A stretch of 50,652 nt of DNA from Sulfurovum sp. UBA5198 (GCA_002412865.1 DHVW01000015.1:1-50652), one strand, 5' to 3'; shown: positions 17,133 to 25,639, counted from the first letter of the stretch. Notes: a model not told the origin generated them from the letters alone. Numbers and translations are program-made.

Positions 17133-17348
17133 ATGAGTAGCAAACAAGTCAACTGTATCAATCCAATGGCTACGCATGAGATAAAAAATATTCTCTCATC
17201 AGCTAAACTTTCCCTAGAGATGTTAACTACTTACGATTTTGATTCTGAAGATAGAAAAAAACTTACACTCCAAGCATTTGATTCAGTGAATCAATTGATA
17301 TCTGTTTTTGAAGAGCTACTCAAAATAGAGATAAGCACCAAGGATTAA
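17133..17348 (+). CDS. Stand-alone histidine-kinase dimerisation/phosphotransfer (HisKA-like) domain
   Basis: A 71-residue protein holding an H-box-like helix, ATHEIKNILSSAKLSLEML (residues 13-31), with His15 as the candidate phospho-acceptor, then a second helix DSVNQLISVFEELLKIE. This is the two-helix DHp hairpin of a histidine kinase without sensor or ATPase domain. The DNA after the stop does not continue a kinase: an extended -10 promoter and another gene follow. It lies three bases after the OmpR regulator and may act as a phosphotransfer partner or decoy. It could also be a remnant of a deleted kinase. Confidence 0.7.
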   Translation: MSSKQVNCINPMATHEIKNILSSAKLSLEMLTTYDFDSEDRKKLTLQAFDSVNQLISVFEELLKIEISTKD

Positions 17349-17354
17349 TTTTCA

Positions 17355-17363
17355 TGATATAAT
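17355..17363 (+). promoter_or_regulatory. Extended -10 promoter
   Basis: TGA-TATAAT at 17355-17363 is an extended -10 (TGn before the hexamer), 30 bases before the ATG at 17394. AAAAAGGAG is the ribosome site. No good -35 is visible, as usual for this lineage. Confidence 0.55.
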
Positions 17364-17393
17364 AATCTCAATTAAATCGAAAAAGGAGTAGAA

Positions 17394-17714
17394 ATGGCAG
17401 ATAATCAAATTTTGATTTGGCTTTTGGCAATCATAGCTTTATGTATGGTTTGTGCTACTATAATAGTTATTCTAATAGCTTTAAGGGTATTGAAAATTAC
17501 AAAACGGGTCGACAGTTTATTGCTTACATCACAAAATGATATTATATCGTTAACTACTCAAGCCAAAGAGACATTAAGTGAAATGAGAAGTGAAACCACA
17601 TCGCTAATGCACAAAGCTTCTGGAGGTATTTCTAAGCTAGCAGTAGCTACTTTTGTGGCAGGAAGTATATATAAAATTTTAGAAAATAAAAACAATAAAA
17701 AGGAGATAAAGTGA
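17394..17714 (+). CDS. Small DUF948-like membrane-anchored protein
   Basis: A 106-residue protein with one N-terminal membrane helix (about 6-33) followed by a short coiled-coil-like stretch (VDSLLLTSQNDIISLTTQA) and a weak second hydrophobic patch (KLAVATFVAGSIYKIL). This layout matches DUF948-type envelope proteins of unknown role. It overlaps the next gene by four bases (GTGA), so the two probably form one unit. No function can be assigned. Confidence 0.75.
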   Translation: MADNQILIWLLAIIALCMVCATIIVILIALRVLKITKRVDSLLLTSQNDIISLTTQAKETLSEMRSETTSLMHKASGGISKLAVATFVAGSIYKILENKNNKKEIK

Positions 17715-18016
17715 GTAAAGAATGTTCTGCAAACTTTATATTTGGTGCCATGATTGGTGCTATTGGTGCATATTATGCACACAAACATAAAGATGAGATT
17801 ATAGAGAAAATAAAAGAGATTGAGGATACATATCATATAGATAGTAAACAAATTATAGATACCACAAAAAAGAAGATTGAATCAATTGTTTCAAGCATAC
17901 AAGAAAAGATAGAAAACTTTGAACTTGGAACCACAGAAATTGCTCATGAGAGTATTGATGCTATGCTTGAAGATATGAAGAGACTTAAAAAAGAGTTAGC
18001 CCAACTAAAAGATTAA
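17711..18016 (+). CDS. YtxH-like small membrane/coiled-coil protein
   Basis: A 101-residue protein starting at GTG 17711 behind AGGAGATAAA. One short Gly-rich membrane segment (FIFGAMIGAIGAYYAH) is followed by a long charged helix likely to form a coiled coil. The layout is like YtxH general-stress proteins. Its stop overlaps that of the convergent permease gene by four bases. The function is unknown; pairing with the DUF948-like gene upstream mirrors a combination seen in Gram-positive stress operons. Confidence 0.72.
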   Translation: MSKECSANFIFGAMIGAIGAYYAHKHKDEIIEKIKEIEDTYHIDSKQIIDTTKKKIESIVSSIQEKIENFELGTTEIAHESIDAMLEDMKRLKKELAQLKD

Positions 18017-19095
18017 AAGTTACGCCACAAATGTTTATGCTTGAGTAGTCTTAGAGTGGTTGTAGCAAATGCTACAATTGCAGGACCTAGCAAAAATCCC
18101 CAAAATCCGAAAGTTATTAATCCAGATACAATAGAAAAAAATATCACAAAATCATTTGCTACTTTATGTTTAAGTTCGTACATGCGACTTAGCAAAGAGT
18201 TGATTTGCTGTAAAATCAAAAATCTTAAAATATTGTCTATAAAAAATGATAACATTGCCCATGAATAGAGAGCTATTACAAAAGCATTCAAATCATTTCC
18301 GCCAGAAAGCTCTTTTAGTGCTATGGGTATCCAAATAAGTGCAGTTCCAAATATGGGAATGATAGATGCAATGGCCACCATAATACCAAGTACAATAGGA
18401 TTGTAGCCTTCAAAAAAGCTTATAAATATTCCAAATGCTAATCCTTGAGCGATGGCAACACCAATAATAGTATAAAATCCAGTTGCAGATGTAGCTATAA
18501 GATTTACAAAGAACTCTTCAATAATTGATCTTTTTATAGGCAAGATAGGGATAATAGATAGAATTAATCTTTTTCTGTACAATGAGATTAAAAAGAAAAA
18601 TATAATTACTACCAGAATATCAATGATTGCTTTTAAAAATCCAACGATTCCATTACCAAAGAAAATAACAATGGAAGAAGTTATTTTATCCTTGTTAAGT
18701 AGCATTTGTTCATAAAGTGGCATTAATATTTTTTTAAGCCATAGCATATCTAGTGGTATTATTGTAAAGAGTTGACTAAATTGATTATATAAGTCTTTAG
18801 TAATTTGAATGGTTACTTGTGGGTCTGAAGCTATAAAGTATGCTAAAAATATTAAAGGAACAAAAATTATAGATATTAAAATAACAGTTTCTATAAGTGA
18901 TATTACAAATTCTGAAGCAAAGAGGTAGCGTGAAAAACGTTTTGCATATATTTTGCATAATAATAAGCGTAGAGGAGTAAATATAATTACCAATAAAAGT
19001 GCAACAAAAAACGATTTCATAAATGGTAGAAACAACCAGCCAAATATACCTATCGTAAATATAATCATTGTTTTTACAAATATATTTTTCCCCAT
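18013..19095 (-). CDS. AI-2E family transporter (permease)
   Basis: A 360-residue polytopic membrane protein of the AI-2 exporter/PerM family, with about eight hydrophobic helices. Family landmarks are YTIIGVAIAQGLAFGIF, then NPIVLGIMVAIASIIPIFGTALIWIPIAL, and FITFGFWGFLLGPAIV-type ending (GLITFGFWGFLLGPAIVAF). Members export AI-2 or act as Na+/H+ antiporters; the substrate here is not determinable. AAAGG precedes the ATG. It is divergent from the peroxiredoxin gene, and convergent (overlapping) with the YtxH-like gene. Confidence 0.9.
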   Translation of the reverse strand: MGKNIFVKTMIIFTIGIFGWLFLPFMKSFFVALLLVIIFTPLRLLLCKIYAKRFSRYLFASEFVISLIETVILISIIFVPLIFLAYFIASDPQVTIQITKDLYNQFSQLFTIIPLDMLWLKKILMPLYEQMLLNKDKITSSIVIFFGNGIVGFLKAIIDILVVIIFFFLISLYRKRLILSIIPILPIKRSIIEEFFVNLIATSATGFYTIIGVAIAQGLAFGIFISFFEGYNPIVLGIMVAIASIIPIFGTALIWIPIALKELSGGNDLNAFVIALYSWAMLSFFIDNILRFLILQQINSLLSRMYELKHKVANDFVIFFSIVSGLITFGFWGFLLGPAIVAFATTTLRLLKHKHLWRNF

Positions 19096-19170
19096 CAGTA
19101 GCCTTTTTTGTAAAATAATTATTAGTACAGTCTATCAACATTGTACAATAATTATATATATCCTTATATA

Positions 19171-19187
19171 AAGATAAACTTTATCTT
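19171..19187. promoter_or_regulatory. PerR/Fur-type palindromic operator before the peroxiredoxin gene
   Basis: AAGATAAA-C-TTTATCTT is a perfect 8+1+8 palindrome. Its right arm covers the expected -35 position of the -10 TATACT at 19207-19212. The downstream pair is peroxiredoxin plus a Fur-family regulator, so autoregulation by that regulator is the simple reading. Confidence 0.6.
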
Positions 19188-19206
19188 CTTTTAATTTTTG
19201 ATTTGC

Positions 19207-19212
19207 TATACT
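19207..19212 (+). promoter_or_regulatory. -10 box of the peroxiredoxin-perR unit
   Basis: TATACT, 36 bases before the ATG at 19249. The -35 zone overlaps the palindrome at 19171-19187, so a bound repressor would block polymerase. Confidence 0.55.
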
Positions 19213-19248
19213 TTTCGTACCAAATAAAAATTATCTAAAGGAAATAAA

Positions 19249-19845
19249 ATGTTAGTAACTAAAAAAGCTCCAGATTTCACAGCAACAGCTGTACTTGCAG
19301 ACGGTCAAATTGTTGAGGATTTCAATCTTTATAAAAACATAGGCGAAAAAGGTGCAGTTGTATTCTTTTATCCACTTGACTTTACTTTTGTGTGCCCATC
19401 AGAAATTATCGCATTCTCTCACAGAATAGAAGATTTTACAAGTAGAGGCGTGAGCGTAATCGGTGTATCAGTTGATAGCCAATTTTCACACTTTGCATGG
19501 AGAGAAACACCAGTAAATCAAGGTGGTATTGGTAGAATTAAATATCCATTAGTTGCTGATTTGAACAAACAAATCTCTAGAGATTTTGATGTTCTATTCG
19601 GTGAGTCAGTGGCTCTTAGAGGTTCATTCCTAATTGATAGTGATGGTACAGTTAGACATTCTGTTATTAATGATTTGCCACTTGGTAGAAATATTGATGA
19701 GATGATTAGAATGGTTGATACAATGCTATTTACAAATGAGCATGGTGAAGTTTGTCCAGCTGGTTGGGTAAAAGGCGATGAAGGTATGAAACCAAATACA
19801 GCAGGTGTTGCAGAGTATCTTGGCAAGAATGCTGAAAATCTATAA
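19249..19845 (+). CDS. tsaA: Typical 2-Cys peroxiredoxin
   Basis: A 198-residue AhpC/Prx1-type peroxidase that reduces H2O2 and alkyl hydroperoxides. The peroxidatic Cys49 is in DFTFVCPSE and the resolving Cys169 in EVCPAGW. GGIG and the C-terminal extension (VAEYLGKNAENL) are the usual features of over-oxidation-sensitive forms, although YF is replaced by YL. An AAAGGA site precedes the ATG. The Fur-family gene follows after nine bases, so regulator and target share a transcript. Confidence 0.97.
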   Translation: MLVTKKAPDFTATAVLADGQIVEDFNLYKNIGEKGAVVFFYPLDFTFVCPSEIIAFSHRIEDFTSRGVSVIGVSVDSQFSHFAWRETPVNQGGIGRIKYPLVADLNKQISRDFDVLFGESVALRGSFLIDSDGTVRHSVINDLPLGRNIDEMIRMVDTMLFTNEHGEVCPAGWVKGDEGMKPNTAGVAEYLGKNAENL

Positions 19846-19854
19846 GGATTAGTT

Positions 19855-20265
19855 GTGCAAAATTTCGTAGAGTTACTGAAAGCACATGGGCTTAAATCGA
19901 CATTCCAAAGAGTGCAAATACTTGAAGCTATTAGTATCTGTGGCCACAAAGATATCGATGAAATCTACAATGATGTTGTAAAGTTGCATCCTACAATCTC
20001 ATTGGCGACTGTTTATAAAAACCTTATTATCATGAAAGATAATGGTGTTCTTTGTGAGGTCTCGGTTTCAGGAAAAAAGTCAAAATATGAAATAAAAAAA
20101 GAAGACCATCTTCATTTGATATGCACACATTGTGGATCAATCGAAGATTTTACACTTGAAGCATCATTTGATAAGATAGTTAATCTTCAAGATTTCGAAT
20201 TACAAAAGAAAGAGATAAACCTATATGGCATTTGTACAAAATGTCATAGCCAAAAAGCCTCATAA
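19855..20265 (+). CDS. perR: Fur-family regulator, PerR-like
   Basis: A 136-residue Fur-family metalloregulator. The winged helix has SLATVYKNLIIMKD; the metal region is DHLHLICTHCG (Cys90, Cys93) with a second CxxC (Cys127, Cys130) for structural zinc. It starts at GTG behind AAGGATTAG. Short length, linkage to a peroxiredoxin gene and the palindrome upstream make PerR (Fe-dependent peroxide sensor) more likely than Fur. Distinguishing them needs testing of metal-ligand chemistry. Confidence 0.88.
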   Translation: MQNFVELLKAHGLKSTFQRVQILEAISICGHKDIDEIYNDVVKLHPTISLATVYKNLIIMKDNGVLCEVSVSGKKSKYEIKKEDHLHLICTHCGSIEDFTLEASFDKIVNLQDFELQKKEINLYGICTKCHSQKAS

Positions 20266-20303
20266 GAGACTTGGGCTACTTATAAAACTAACCTACTTTT
20301 AGG

Positions 20304-20309
20304 TATAAT
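20304..20309 (+). promoter_or_regulatory. -10 box upstream of ubiX
   Basis: TATAAT within GGTATAATC, 33 bases before the ubiX ATG. No clear -35. Probably drives ubiX-coaD-tmk-hisS. Confidence 0.5.
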
Positions 20310-20341
20310 CACAAAAATAAATATAATTATATTGGAAGTAT

Positions 20342-20875
20342 ATGAAATTAGCAATTGCAATTACAGGTGCTAGTGGTGTGGGATTGGCTAAAAGATTCAT
20401 AGATAATCTACCACAAAATATAGAAGCTCATGTAGTGGCATCTGCCAATGCGTCAATAGTGTCTACTTGTGAAAATAAAAAAGCATTTTTTTATAATGAC
20501 AGCGAGATATCAGCTAGCATTGCTAGTGGTTCATTTGGTGTTGATGCTAGTATTATATTGCCATGCAGTATGAATACTCTAGCCAAGATAGCTTGTGGAA
20601 TAAGTGACAATCTTCCAACAAGGGTTGCTGCGGTAGCTCTAAAAGAGAGAAAAACACTTCTTCTTGCACCCAGAGAGATGCCATTTTCTACAATCGCATT
20701 AGAAAATATGCACAAACTCTCTCTTATGGGCGTAATTATATCACCTCCTGTTATGGCATATTATTCTGAGATAAGAACGCTTGAAGAGATGGAGATGTTT
20801 TTAATAGGCAAGTGGTATGATGCCCTTGGTATACCAAATAATCTTTATAAAAGATGGAGTAGTGATGCAAAATAG
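20342..20875 (+). CDS. ubiX: UbiX flavin prenyltransferase
   Basis: A 177-residue UbiX that makes prenylated FMN, the cofactor of UbiD-type decarboxylases. FMN-binding features are visible: AITGASGVGLAKRF near the start, ILPCSMNTLAKIACGISDNL and LAPREMPFSTIALENMHKL, then the GVIISPPVMAYY segment. It overlaps the next gene by 11 bases. Menaquinone synthesis by the futalosine route is one likely use in this phylum. No ubiD is in the window. Confidence 0.95.
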   Translation: MKLAIAITGASGVGLAKRFIDNLPQNIEAHVVASANASIVSTCENKKAFFYNDSEISASIASGSFGVDASIILPCSMNTLAKIACGISDNLPTRVAAVALKERKTLLLAPREMPFSTIALENMHKLSLMGVIISPPVMAYYSEIRTLEEMEMFLIGKWYDALGIPNNLYKRWSSDAK

Positions 20876-21344
20876 AAAAGCAATATATCCAGGGACTTTT
20901 GACCCTATTACAAATGGTCACCTTGATATTATCAGAAGAGCATGTAGCATGTTTGATGAGATTATTATTGCAGTGGCATCCAGTGAAGATAAAAAACCTA
21001 TGTTTAATCTAGAAGATCGTATCAATATGATTTACGCAGCCACAAAAGAGTTTCCAAAAATAAGCGTAGTAGGCTTTGATACACTTTTGGTGGATTTATC
21101 TGATAAATTAGGTGCAAATATTATAATTAGAGGCCTAAGAGCAATTAGTGATTTTGAATATGAGTTGCAAATGGGATATGCAAATGCATCGCTAAAAAAA
21201 GAGCTTGAAACTATATATCTAATGCCACACCTTGAAAATGCTTTTATAAGCTCATCTGTTGTCCGCTCACTTTTGAAATTCAATGGTAAAATTGACCATC
21301 TTGTGCCGTGCGAGGTACTAAGTTACATCAATAAGGATAAATAG
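20865..21344 (+). CDS. coaD: Phosphopantetheine adenylyltransferase
   Basis: CoaD (159 residues) makes dephospho-CoA from 4'-phosphopantetheine and ATP. The nucleotidyl-transfer motif YPGTFDPITNGHLDI lies at 8-22 with the conserved GH, and the second motif ISSSVVR near residue 127. I start at ATG 20865, just before the conserved core, with GGAG seven bases upstream; a longer frame reading back to 20817 would only extend into ubiX. It overlaps ubiX by 11 bases and tmk by one base. Confidence 0.95.
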   Translation: MQNRKAIYPGTFDPITNGHLDIIRRACSMFDEIIIAVASSEDKKPMFNLEDRINMIYAATKEFPKISVVGFDTLLVDLSDKLGANIIIRGLRAISDFEYELQMGYANASLKKELETIYLMPHLENAFISSSVVRSLLKFNGKIDHLVPCEVLSYINKDK

Positions 21345-21925
21345 TGTATATACTTTTTGAGGGTATTGATACATGCGGGAAAAGCACACAGATAGGGCTT
21401 CTGAGCAAATATATCCCAGATATATTGATTACCTATGAACCTGGTGGTACAGATTTTGGAGTAAAAGCTAGAGAGATTTTGTTGGGCAATATATTGCATT
21501 CAAAGAGAGCAGAAATACTACTTTTTTTAAGTGACCGTGCAGAGCATTACGAGAGTATAGTAAAACCCAATATCGATAAAATTATAATATCAGATAGAGG
21601 TTTTGTCTCTGGTATGGCATATGCTATGGCAAATACTGAACTAGATTTCGATACGCTTCTATCTTTAAACTTATTTGCGCTTGAAGATACTATGCCTAAT
21701 TATATTATTTTGTTTGTTACAAATCGTGAAACACTTGTGCAAAGACTTGGGAATAAAGGGCTTGATGGTATTGAGGCTAGGGGGGTTGATTATCTACTGC
21801 AAGTACAGAGTAATATGCAATTTGTGGTGCATAAGCTTGGAATTCCATTTTTGGAGATTGATGCAACACAAGATATAGAAAGTATAGCCACGAAAATCAA
21901 AGATTATTTAGGGAGCAAAATATGA
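21344..21925 (+). CDS. tmk: Thymidylate kinase
   Basis: Tmk (193 residues) phosphorylates dTMP to dTDP. The P-loop is EGIDTCGKST (6-15), followed by YEPGGTDFG, SDRAEHYE and the DRG motif SDRGFVSGMAYA. It begins with GTG overlapping the coaD stop (TAGTG) and ends in a four-base overlap with hisS (ATGATAA arrangement). The Cys within the P-loop is slightly unusual: most family members have Gly or Ala-Ser there. Confidence 0.95.
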   Translation: MYILFEGIDTCGKSTQIGLLSKYIPDILITYEPGGTDFGVKAREILLGNILHSKRAEILLFLSDRAEHYESIVKPNIDKIIISDRGFVSGMAYAMANTELDFDTLLSLNLFALEDTMPNYIILFVTNRETLVQRLGNKGLDGIEARGVDYLLQVQSNMQFVVHKLGIPFLEIDATQDIESIATKIKDYLGSKI

Positions 21926-23133
21926 TAAACCCACTTAGAGGAATGAAAGATTTGATATTTGAGGATAGTAGTAAATTTGTGCATATAGTCACCACAGCTA
22001 TCGCAATAGCAAAGAAATATGGATACAGCTACATAGAGACACCAATTCTTGAAGAGACGCTACTATTCAAACGCTCAGTTGGGGATAGTAGTGATATTGT
22101 TAGCAAAGAGATGTATCAGTTTGTAGATAAAGGTGACAATGATGTTTGTATGAGACCAGAAGGCACTGCTGGAGTCGTGAGGGCATTTGTGAGCAACAAA
22201 CTTGACCGTCAAGGTGGGAACTTTAGATTTTATTACCATGGTTCTATGTTTAGATATGAGCGACCGCAAAAAGGGCGACTAAGGTCATTTCATCAGTTTG
22301 GTTGTGAGAGTTTTGGAGAGGGTAGTGTATATGAAGATTTTATGATAATATCTATGATGAAAGATATCTTTGATACACTTAATATTGGCTTTACTATAAA
22401 AGTAAATTCTCTAGGTTGCACTACTTGTATGCCTCCGTACAAAGAGAGCCTTGTGTCGTTTTTGACTAATATTAAAGAAGAACTTTGTGAAGATTGTAAT
22501 CGTAGAATAGATACTAATCCAATAAGGGTACTTGACTGTAAAAATGAAAAGTGCCAATCTCTGCTAGTTGGTTCACCAAAATTGATAGACAATCTTTGTG
22601 GTGAGTGTGATAGTGATTTTGAGAAGTTAAAATCGCTTCTTGATGACTCAAAAATATCTTATGAGATTGATACGAATTTAGTTCGTGGGCTTGACTATTA
22701 CAACAAAACAGCCTTTGAGTTTGTAAGTAGTGAGATAGGTAGTCAAAGTGCCATAGCAGGAGGTGGACGATACGATAAGCTTGTGGAATATCTTGACGGT
22801 AGAGTTACTCCCGCAGTTGGTTTTGCACTTGGAATTGAGCGAATAATGGATCTAGTGCATCTACCAGAGATGCAAAGAGAAGGTCTATATCTATGCAGTA
22901 TGGAAGAGGCTGGGGTAGATATATTATGCAAAATATCCAATAAGCTTAGAGCTTCACATAAAGTTATAGTTGATTACAATACAAAAGGGCTCAAATCACA
23001 TCTAAAATCAGCAGATAAAGCAATGGCAAGAGCTATATACTTCATCGGCGGAGATGAGCTAAATAATGGCACAGTTTGGATAAAAGATTTAGAAACAAAA
23101 GAAGAGAAGGTAGTGAGTTTAAACTCACTATGA
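21922..23133 (+). CDS. hisS: Histidine-tRNA ligase
   Basis: HisRS (403 residues), class II aminoacyl-tRNA synthetase. Motif 2 is FYYHGSMFRYERPQKGRLRSFHQ; the histidine-specific segment is LVRGLDYYNKTAFE; motif 3 is GFALGIERIMDL. The C-terminal anticodon-binding domain runs from about residue 320. Several Cys-pairs (CMPPYK, CEDCNRR, CGECD) in the insertion domain may bind zinc. The last eight codons lie in a perfect palindrome, and the stop sits in the left copy of a direct repeat flanking the restriction-modification module. Confidence 0.96.
   Translation: MINPLRGMKDLIFEDSSKFVHIVTTAIAIAKKYGYSYIETPILEETLLFKRSVGDSSDIVSKEMYQFVDKGDNDVCMRPEGTAGVVRAFVSNKLDRQGGNFRFYYHGSMFRYERPQKGRLRSFHQFGCESFGEGSVYEDFMIISMMKDIFDTLNIGFTIKVNSLGCTTCMPPYKESLVSFLTNIKEELCEDCNRRIDTNPIRVLDCKNEKCQSLLVGSPKLIDNLCGECDSDFEKLKSLLDDSKISYEIDTNLVRGLDYYNKTAFEFVSSEIGSQSAIAGGGRYDKLVEYLDGRVTPAVGFALGIERIMDLVHLPEMQREGLYLCSMEEAGVDILCKISNKLRASHKVIVDYNTKGLKSHLKSADKAMARAIYFIGGDELNNGTVWIKDLETKEEKVVSLNSL
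23111..23130. repeat. Perfect 20-bp palindrome at the hisS 3' end
   Basis: TAGTGAGTTT followed at once by AAACTCACTA, ending one base before the hisS TGA. It can form a 7-bp hairpin with a TTTAAA loop. There is no T-tract, so it is at best a weak terminator; it could also be a target for insertion. Confidence 0.6.
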
Positions 23134-23145
23134 GTCGAAAAATAT
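23129..23145. repeat. Left direct repeat bounding the restriction-modification module
   Basis: CTATGAGTCGAAAAATA at 23129-23145 matches 25662-25677 (CTATGAGTCAAAAATA) except for one inserted G. The left copy contains the hisS stop, the right copy the yggS stop. Confidence 0.6.
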
Positions 23146-23235
23146 ATGACAATTTGACATTTATTCGTTGTAAATCATCATGGTTAGTATAAAATAACAA
23201 TGAAACGATATCACTTATTTATTTAAGGTATAATT

Positions 23236-24504
23236 ATGACAAGAAAATTAGCACAAGGCGTACAATTGAATATTGACAATGTGAGAGATAATCATATTTA
23301 TAGTAATTTGTATATAGGCAATATGTATAATAATGATACCACCAAAACAACAATTGGTAGAATAGACAGTGAAGATTATAGTGTAAAAGTAGCCACAATG
23401 TTCTCTGGCATTGGAGCAGTTGAATGTGCATTTAAAAGATTAAATATAAAAATAGAAATGATTTTTGCAAGTGATATCGATAAATTTGTAAAGGAAAGTT
23501 ATTTTGCAAACTATGAAATTGATGACAGTAGATGGTATAGTGATGTTTATGATATTGATGGCACAAAATATAAAAATAAAATAGATATACTTGTTGGAGG
23601 AAGTCCTTGCCAATCTTTTTCGATGGTTGGTAAAAGAAAAGGCTTAGAAGATACAAGAGGAACTCTTTTTTATGAATTTGCCCGTGTAGTTAAAGAAAGT
23701 CAACCTAAAGTGTTTATTTATGAAAATGTAAAAGGTCTAATAAATCATGACAAGGGTAATACTTTTGAGACAATAAAGGCAACTTTCGATGAGCTTGGAT
23801 ATAAATATTTCTACAAGGTCTTGAATTCCAAGGATTATGGCATTCCTCAACACAGGGAGCGAATCTTTGTTGTAGGCTTTAAAGATAATACTGTTGATTT
23901 TAGTTTTCCTCAGGCAATTCCGTTGGAACATAAAATGCAAGATTTTTTAGAAGACTATACTGACAGTAAATATTACTTAAAAGAAAAAGGAATAAAGTTT
24001 GTAACAAGTTCAAAGAATAGAATTAAGAGATATACTCAAATAAATGGAGATATCGCTATTTGTCAAAAAGCAAATCAACAGTTTAACTGGCATGGTGATT
24101 TCATTTTTGAAAAAGAGATTAATAGTAGTGCTTGTAATGAGTTCGTTTTTGATGTAAATGAAGTTGAAGAAAAGTATTATTTATCTGAAAAAGTTAAAAA
24201 TTATGTTTTAAGTAGTGGAACAAAAACTTTTAAAACAACTGTAAAAACAGACCTTGAAATAGCTAGACCACTATTACAAAGTATGCATAAGATGCATCGT
24301 TCAGGAGTTGATAATTATGTTACACATTCTGGTAGAATAAGAAAGCTGACGCCAAAAGAATGTTTACGATTGATGGGATTTACTGATGAGTTTAAGCAAA
24401 TAGTTAGTGACACACAAATGTATAGACAAGCAGGCAATAGTATAGTTGTTGATGTTCTAATGTCGATACTTAAGCAAATTGATATAGCTAAAATTATAAA
24501 GTAA
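23236..24504 (+). CDS. DNA (cytosine-5) methyltransferase of a type II restriction-modification system
   Basis: A 422-residue C5 methyltransferase. Motif I is MFSGIGAVECAF (55-66), motif IV with catalytic Cys125 is GGSPCQSFS, motif VI is ENVKGL, motif VIII QHRERIFVVGF, and motif X QAGNSIVVDVL. The target-recognition region is about residues 240-330. A 50-residue N-terminal extension precedes motif I. A TAAGG site lies just before the ATG. The nuclease gene follows after four bases. The target sequence cannot be read from the protein. Confidence 0.95.
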   Translation: MTRKLAQGVQLNIDNVRDNHIYSNLYIGNMYNNDTTKTTIGRIDSEDYSVKVATMFSGIGAVECAFKRLNIKIEMIFASDIDKFVKESYFANYEIDDSRWYSDVYDIDGTKYKNKIDILVGGSPCQSFSMVGKRKGLEDTRGTLFYEFARVVKESQPKVFIYENVKGLINHDKGNTFETIKATFDELGYKYFYKVLNSKDYGIPQHRERIFVVGFKDNTVDFSFPQAIPLEHKMQDFLEDYTDSKYYLKEKGIKFVTSSKNRIKRYTQINGDIAICQKANQQFNWHGDFIFEKEINSSACNEFVFDVNEVEEKYYLSEKVKNYVLSSGTKTFKTTVKTDLEIARPLLQSMHKMHRSGVDNYVTHSGRIRKLTPKECLRLMGFTDEFKQIVSDTQMYRQAGNSIVVDVLMSILKQIDIAKIIK

Positions 24505-24508
24505 AGCC

Positions 24509-25639
24509 ATGGCAAAATATCAAGAAATTAAGATAAATAATGTTTTGTACAATATAATAGATTCAATTCAAGACTTTAGAGCTGAAGATAGTTTTATACA
24601 TCGTTCAAATAAACTAGCACAATTTTATGGTAATGGTGAAAGTAAAAAACATGTCGGAACTTATAATGGGGAAATTGGTCAAAAGATTTCTAACTTTTTC
24701 GACTATTCCACTTGGGGTTTGGAGCATTTTGACAATGAAAAGAAACGCAAGACCGTCAATTCTGCAAGAGAAAGTGGTGCTATAATTCAAGAAAACACTT
24801 GCTTTTTTAGCAAAACAAACTTGTTAAAATATTTGGATGACGCTAAAGCTGAATACTATGCTCAAGAACAAATTTATCACAATGACATCAGTGTCTACTA
24901 TAACAAAAGATATCAAGAAGTACAAAACATTTCAACGGAATACATTCCTTTCTCAATTTATGATGCTTCCGATAACTTATTACAAAGACAAAATAGAGGC
25001 TACATAAGGTCAGATGATAGTATTTGGAAACTTTGGAGAGAATTAATTCTACCAAAAATCAGTTACCTCTCAATCTTAAAATTAGTACCAGTTTTTCCAA
25101 CAGAAGAGAACAGCAGACCTATATTCTACTTTAGAATTTTATTGGATTACCAATTTAGAACTTTTGTTCATCCAAGTGCTTTACTATTAATTGAAGAAGT
25201 TGCAGTTGTTGATATTCCCAAATTAGAAGAAATTAAAAAGTCATATCGAATTGGACAAGAAAAATATAGACGAGCAGTTATTGAATATATGCCTCAATGT
25301 CCATTTTCAAAAATTACAGACGAAAGACTTTTAATTGCAAGCCACATTAAGCCATATAGTGTTTGCATCAAAGAAAAAAGAGATGACCAAGCTTTAGATT
25401 ATCTAAATGGACTTGCTCTTTCACCAACTTATGATAGACTTTTTGATCAAGGTTATATTACATTTTCTGACAGCGGAGAATTAATCTGTGGGACACAATT
25501 GAGTTCTTACACTTGGGAGAAACTTAATATTAATCCGACCGCAAAAAATAAAATGCGAATTTTTCCCGAGAACAGGGAGAGCTATCTAGACTATCATAGA
25601 AAACATGTATTCCAAGATGATATAAGTGATATGATATAG
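24509..25639 (+). CDS. HNH-type restriction endonuclease (type II)
   Basis: A 376-residue protein whose C-terminal part (about 255-340) is an HNH nuclease: CPFSKITDERLLIASHIKPY, then YLNGLALSPTYDRLFDQGYITF. This is the arrangement seen in HNH_2-type restriction enzymes. The first 250 residues have no motif I know and presumably recognise DNA. It follows the methyltransferase by four bases and is the final gene of the inserted module. Both genes look full length. A methyl-dependent enzyme is possible but less likely, given the cognate methylase. Confidence 0.88.
   Translation: MAKYQEIKINNVLYNIIDSIQDFRAEDSFIHRSNKLAQFYGNGESKKHVGTYNGEIGQKISNFFDYSTWGLEHFDNEKKRKTVNSARESGAIIQENTCFFSKTNLLKYLDDAKAEYYAQEQIYHNDISVYYNKRYQEVQNISTEYIPFSIYDASDNLLQRQNRGYIRSDDSIWKLWRELILPKISYLSILKLVPVFPTEENSRPIFYFRILLDYQFRTFVHPSALLLIEEVAVVDIPKLEEIKKSYRIGQEKYRRAVIEYMPQCPFSKITDERLLIASHIKPYSVCIKEKRDDQALDYLNGLALSPTYDRLFDQGYITFSDSGELICGTQLSSYTWEKLNINPTAKNKMRIFPENRESYLDYHRKHVFQDDISDMI

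Noticed and set aside
20491..20715. Antisense ORF within ubiX
   Set aside because: Fully inside a strongly conserved gene; ordinary frame shadow.
23226..23240. TATAAT at 23229-23234 as promoter of the methyltransferase gene
   Set aside because: It ends one base before the ATG, so transcription would start inside the gene; the useful element there is the TAAGG ribosome site.
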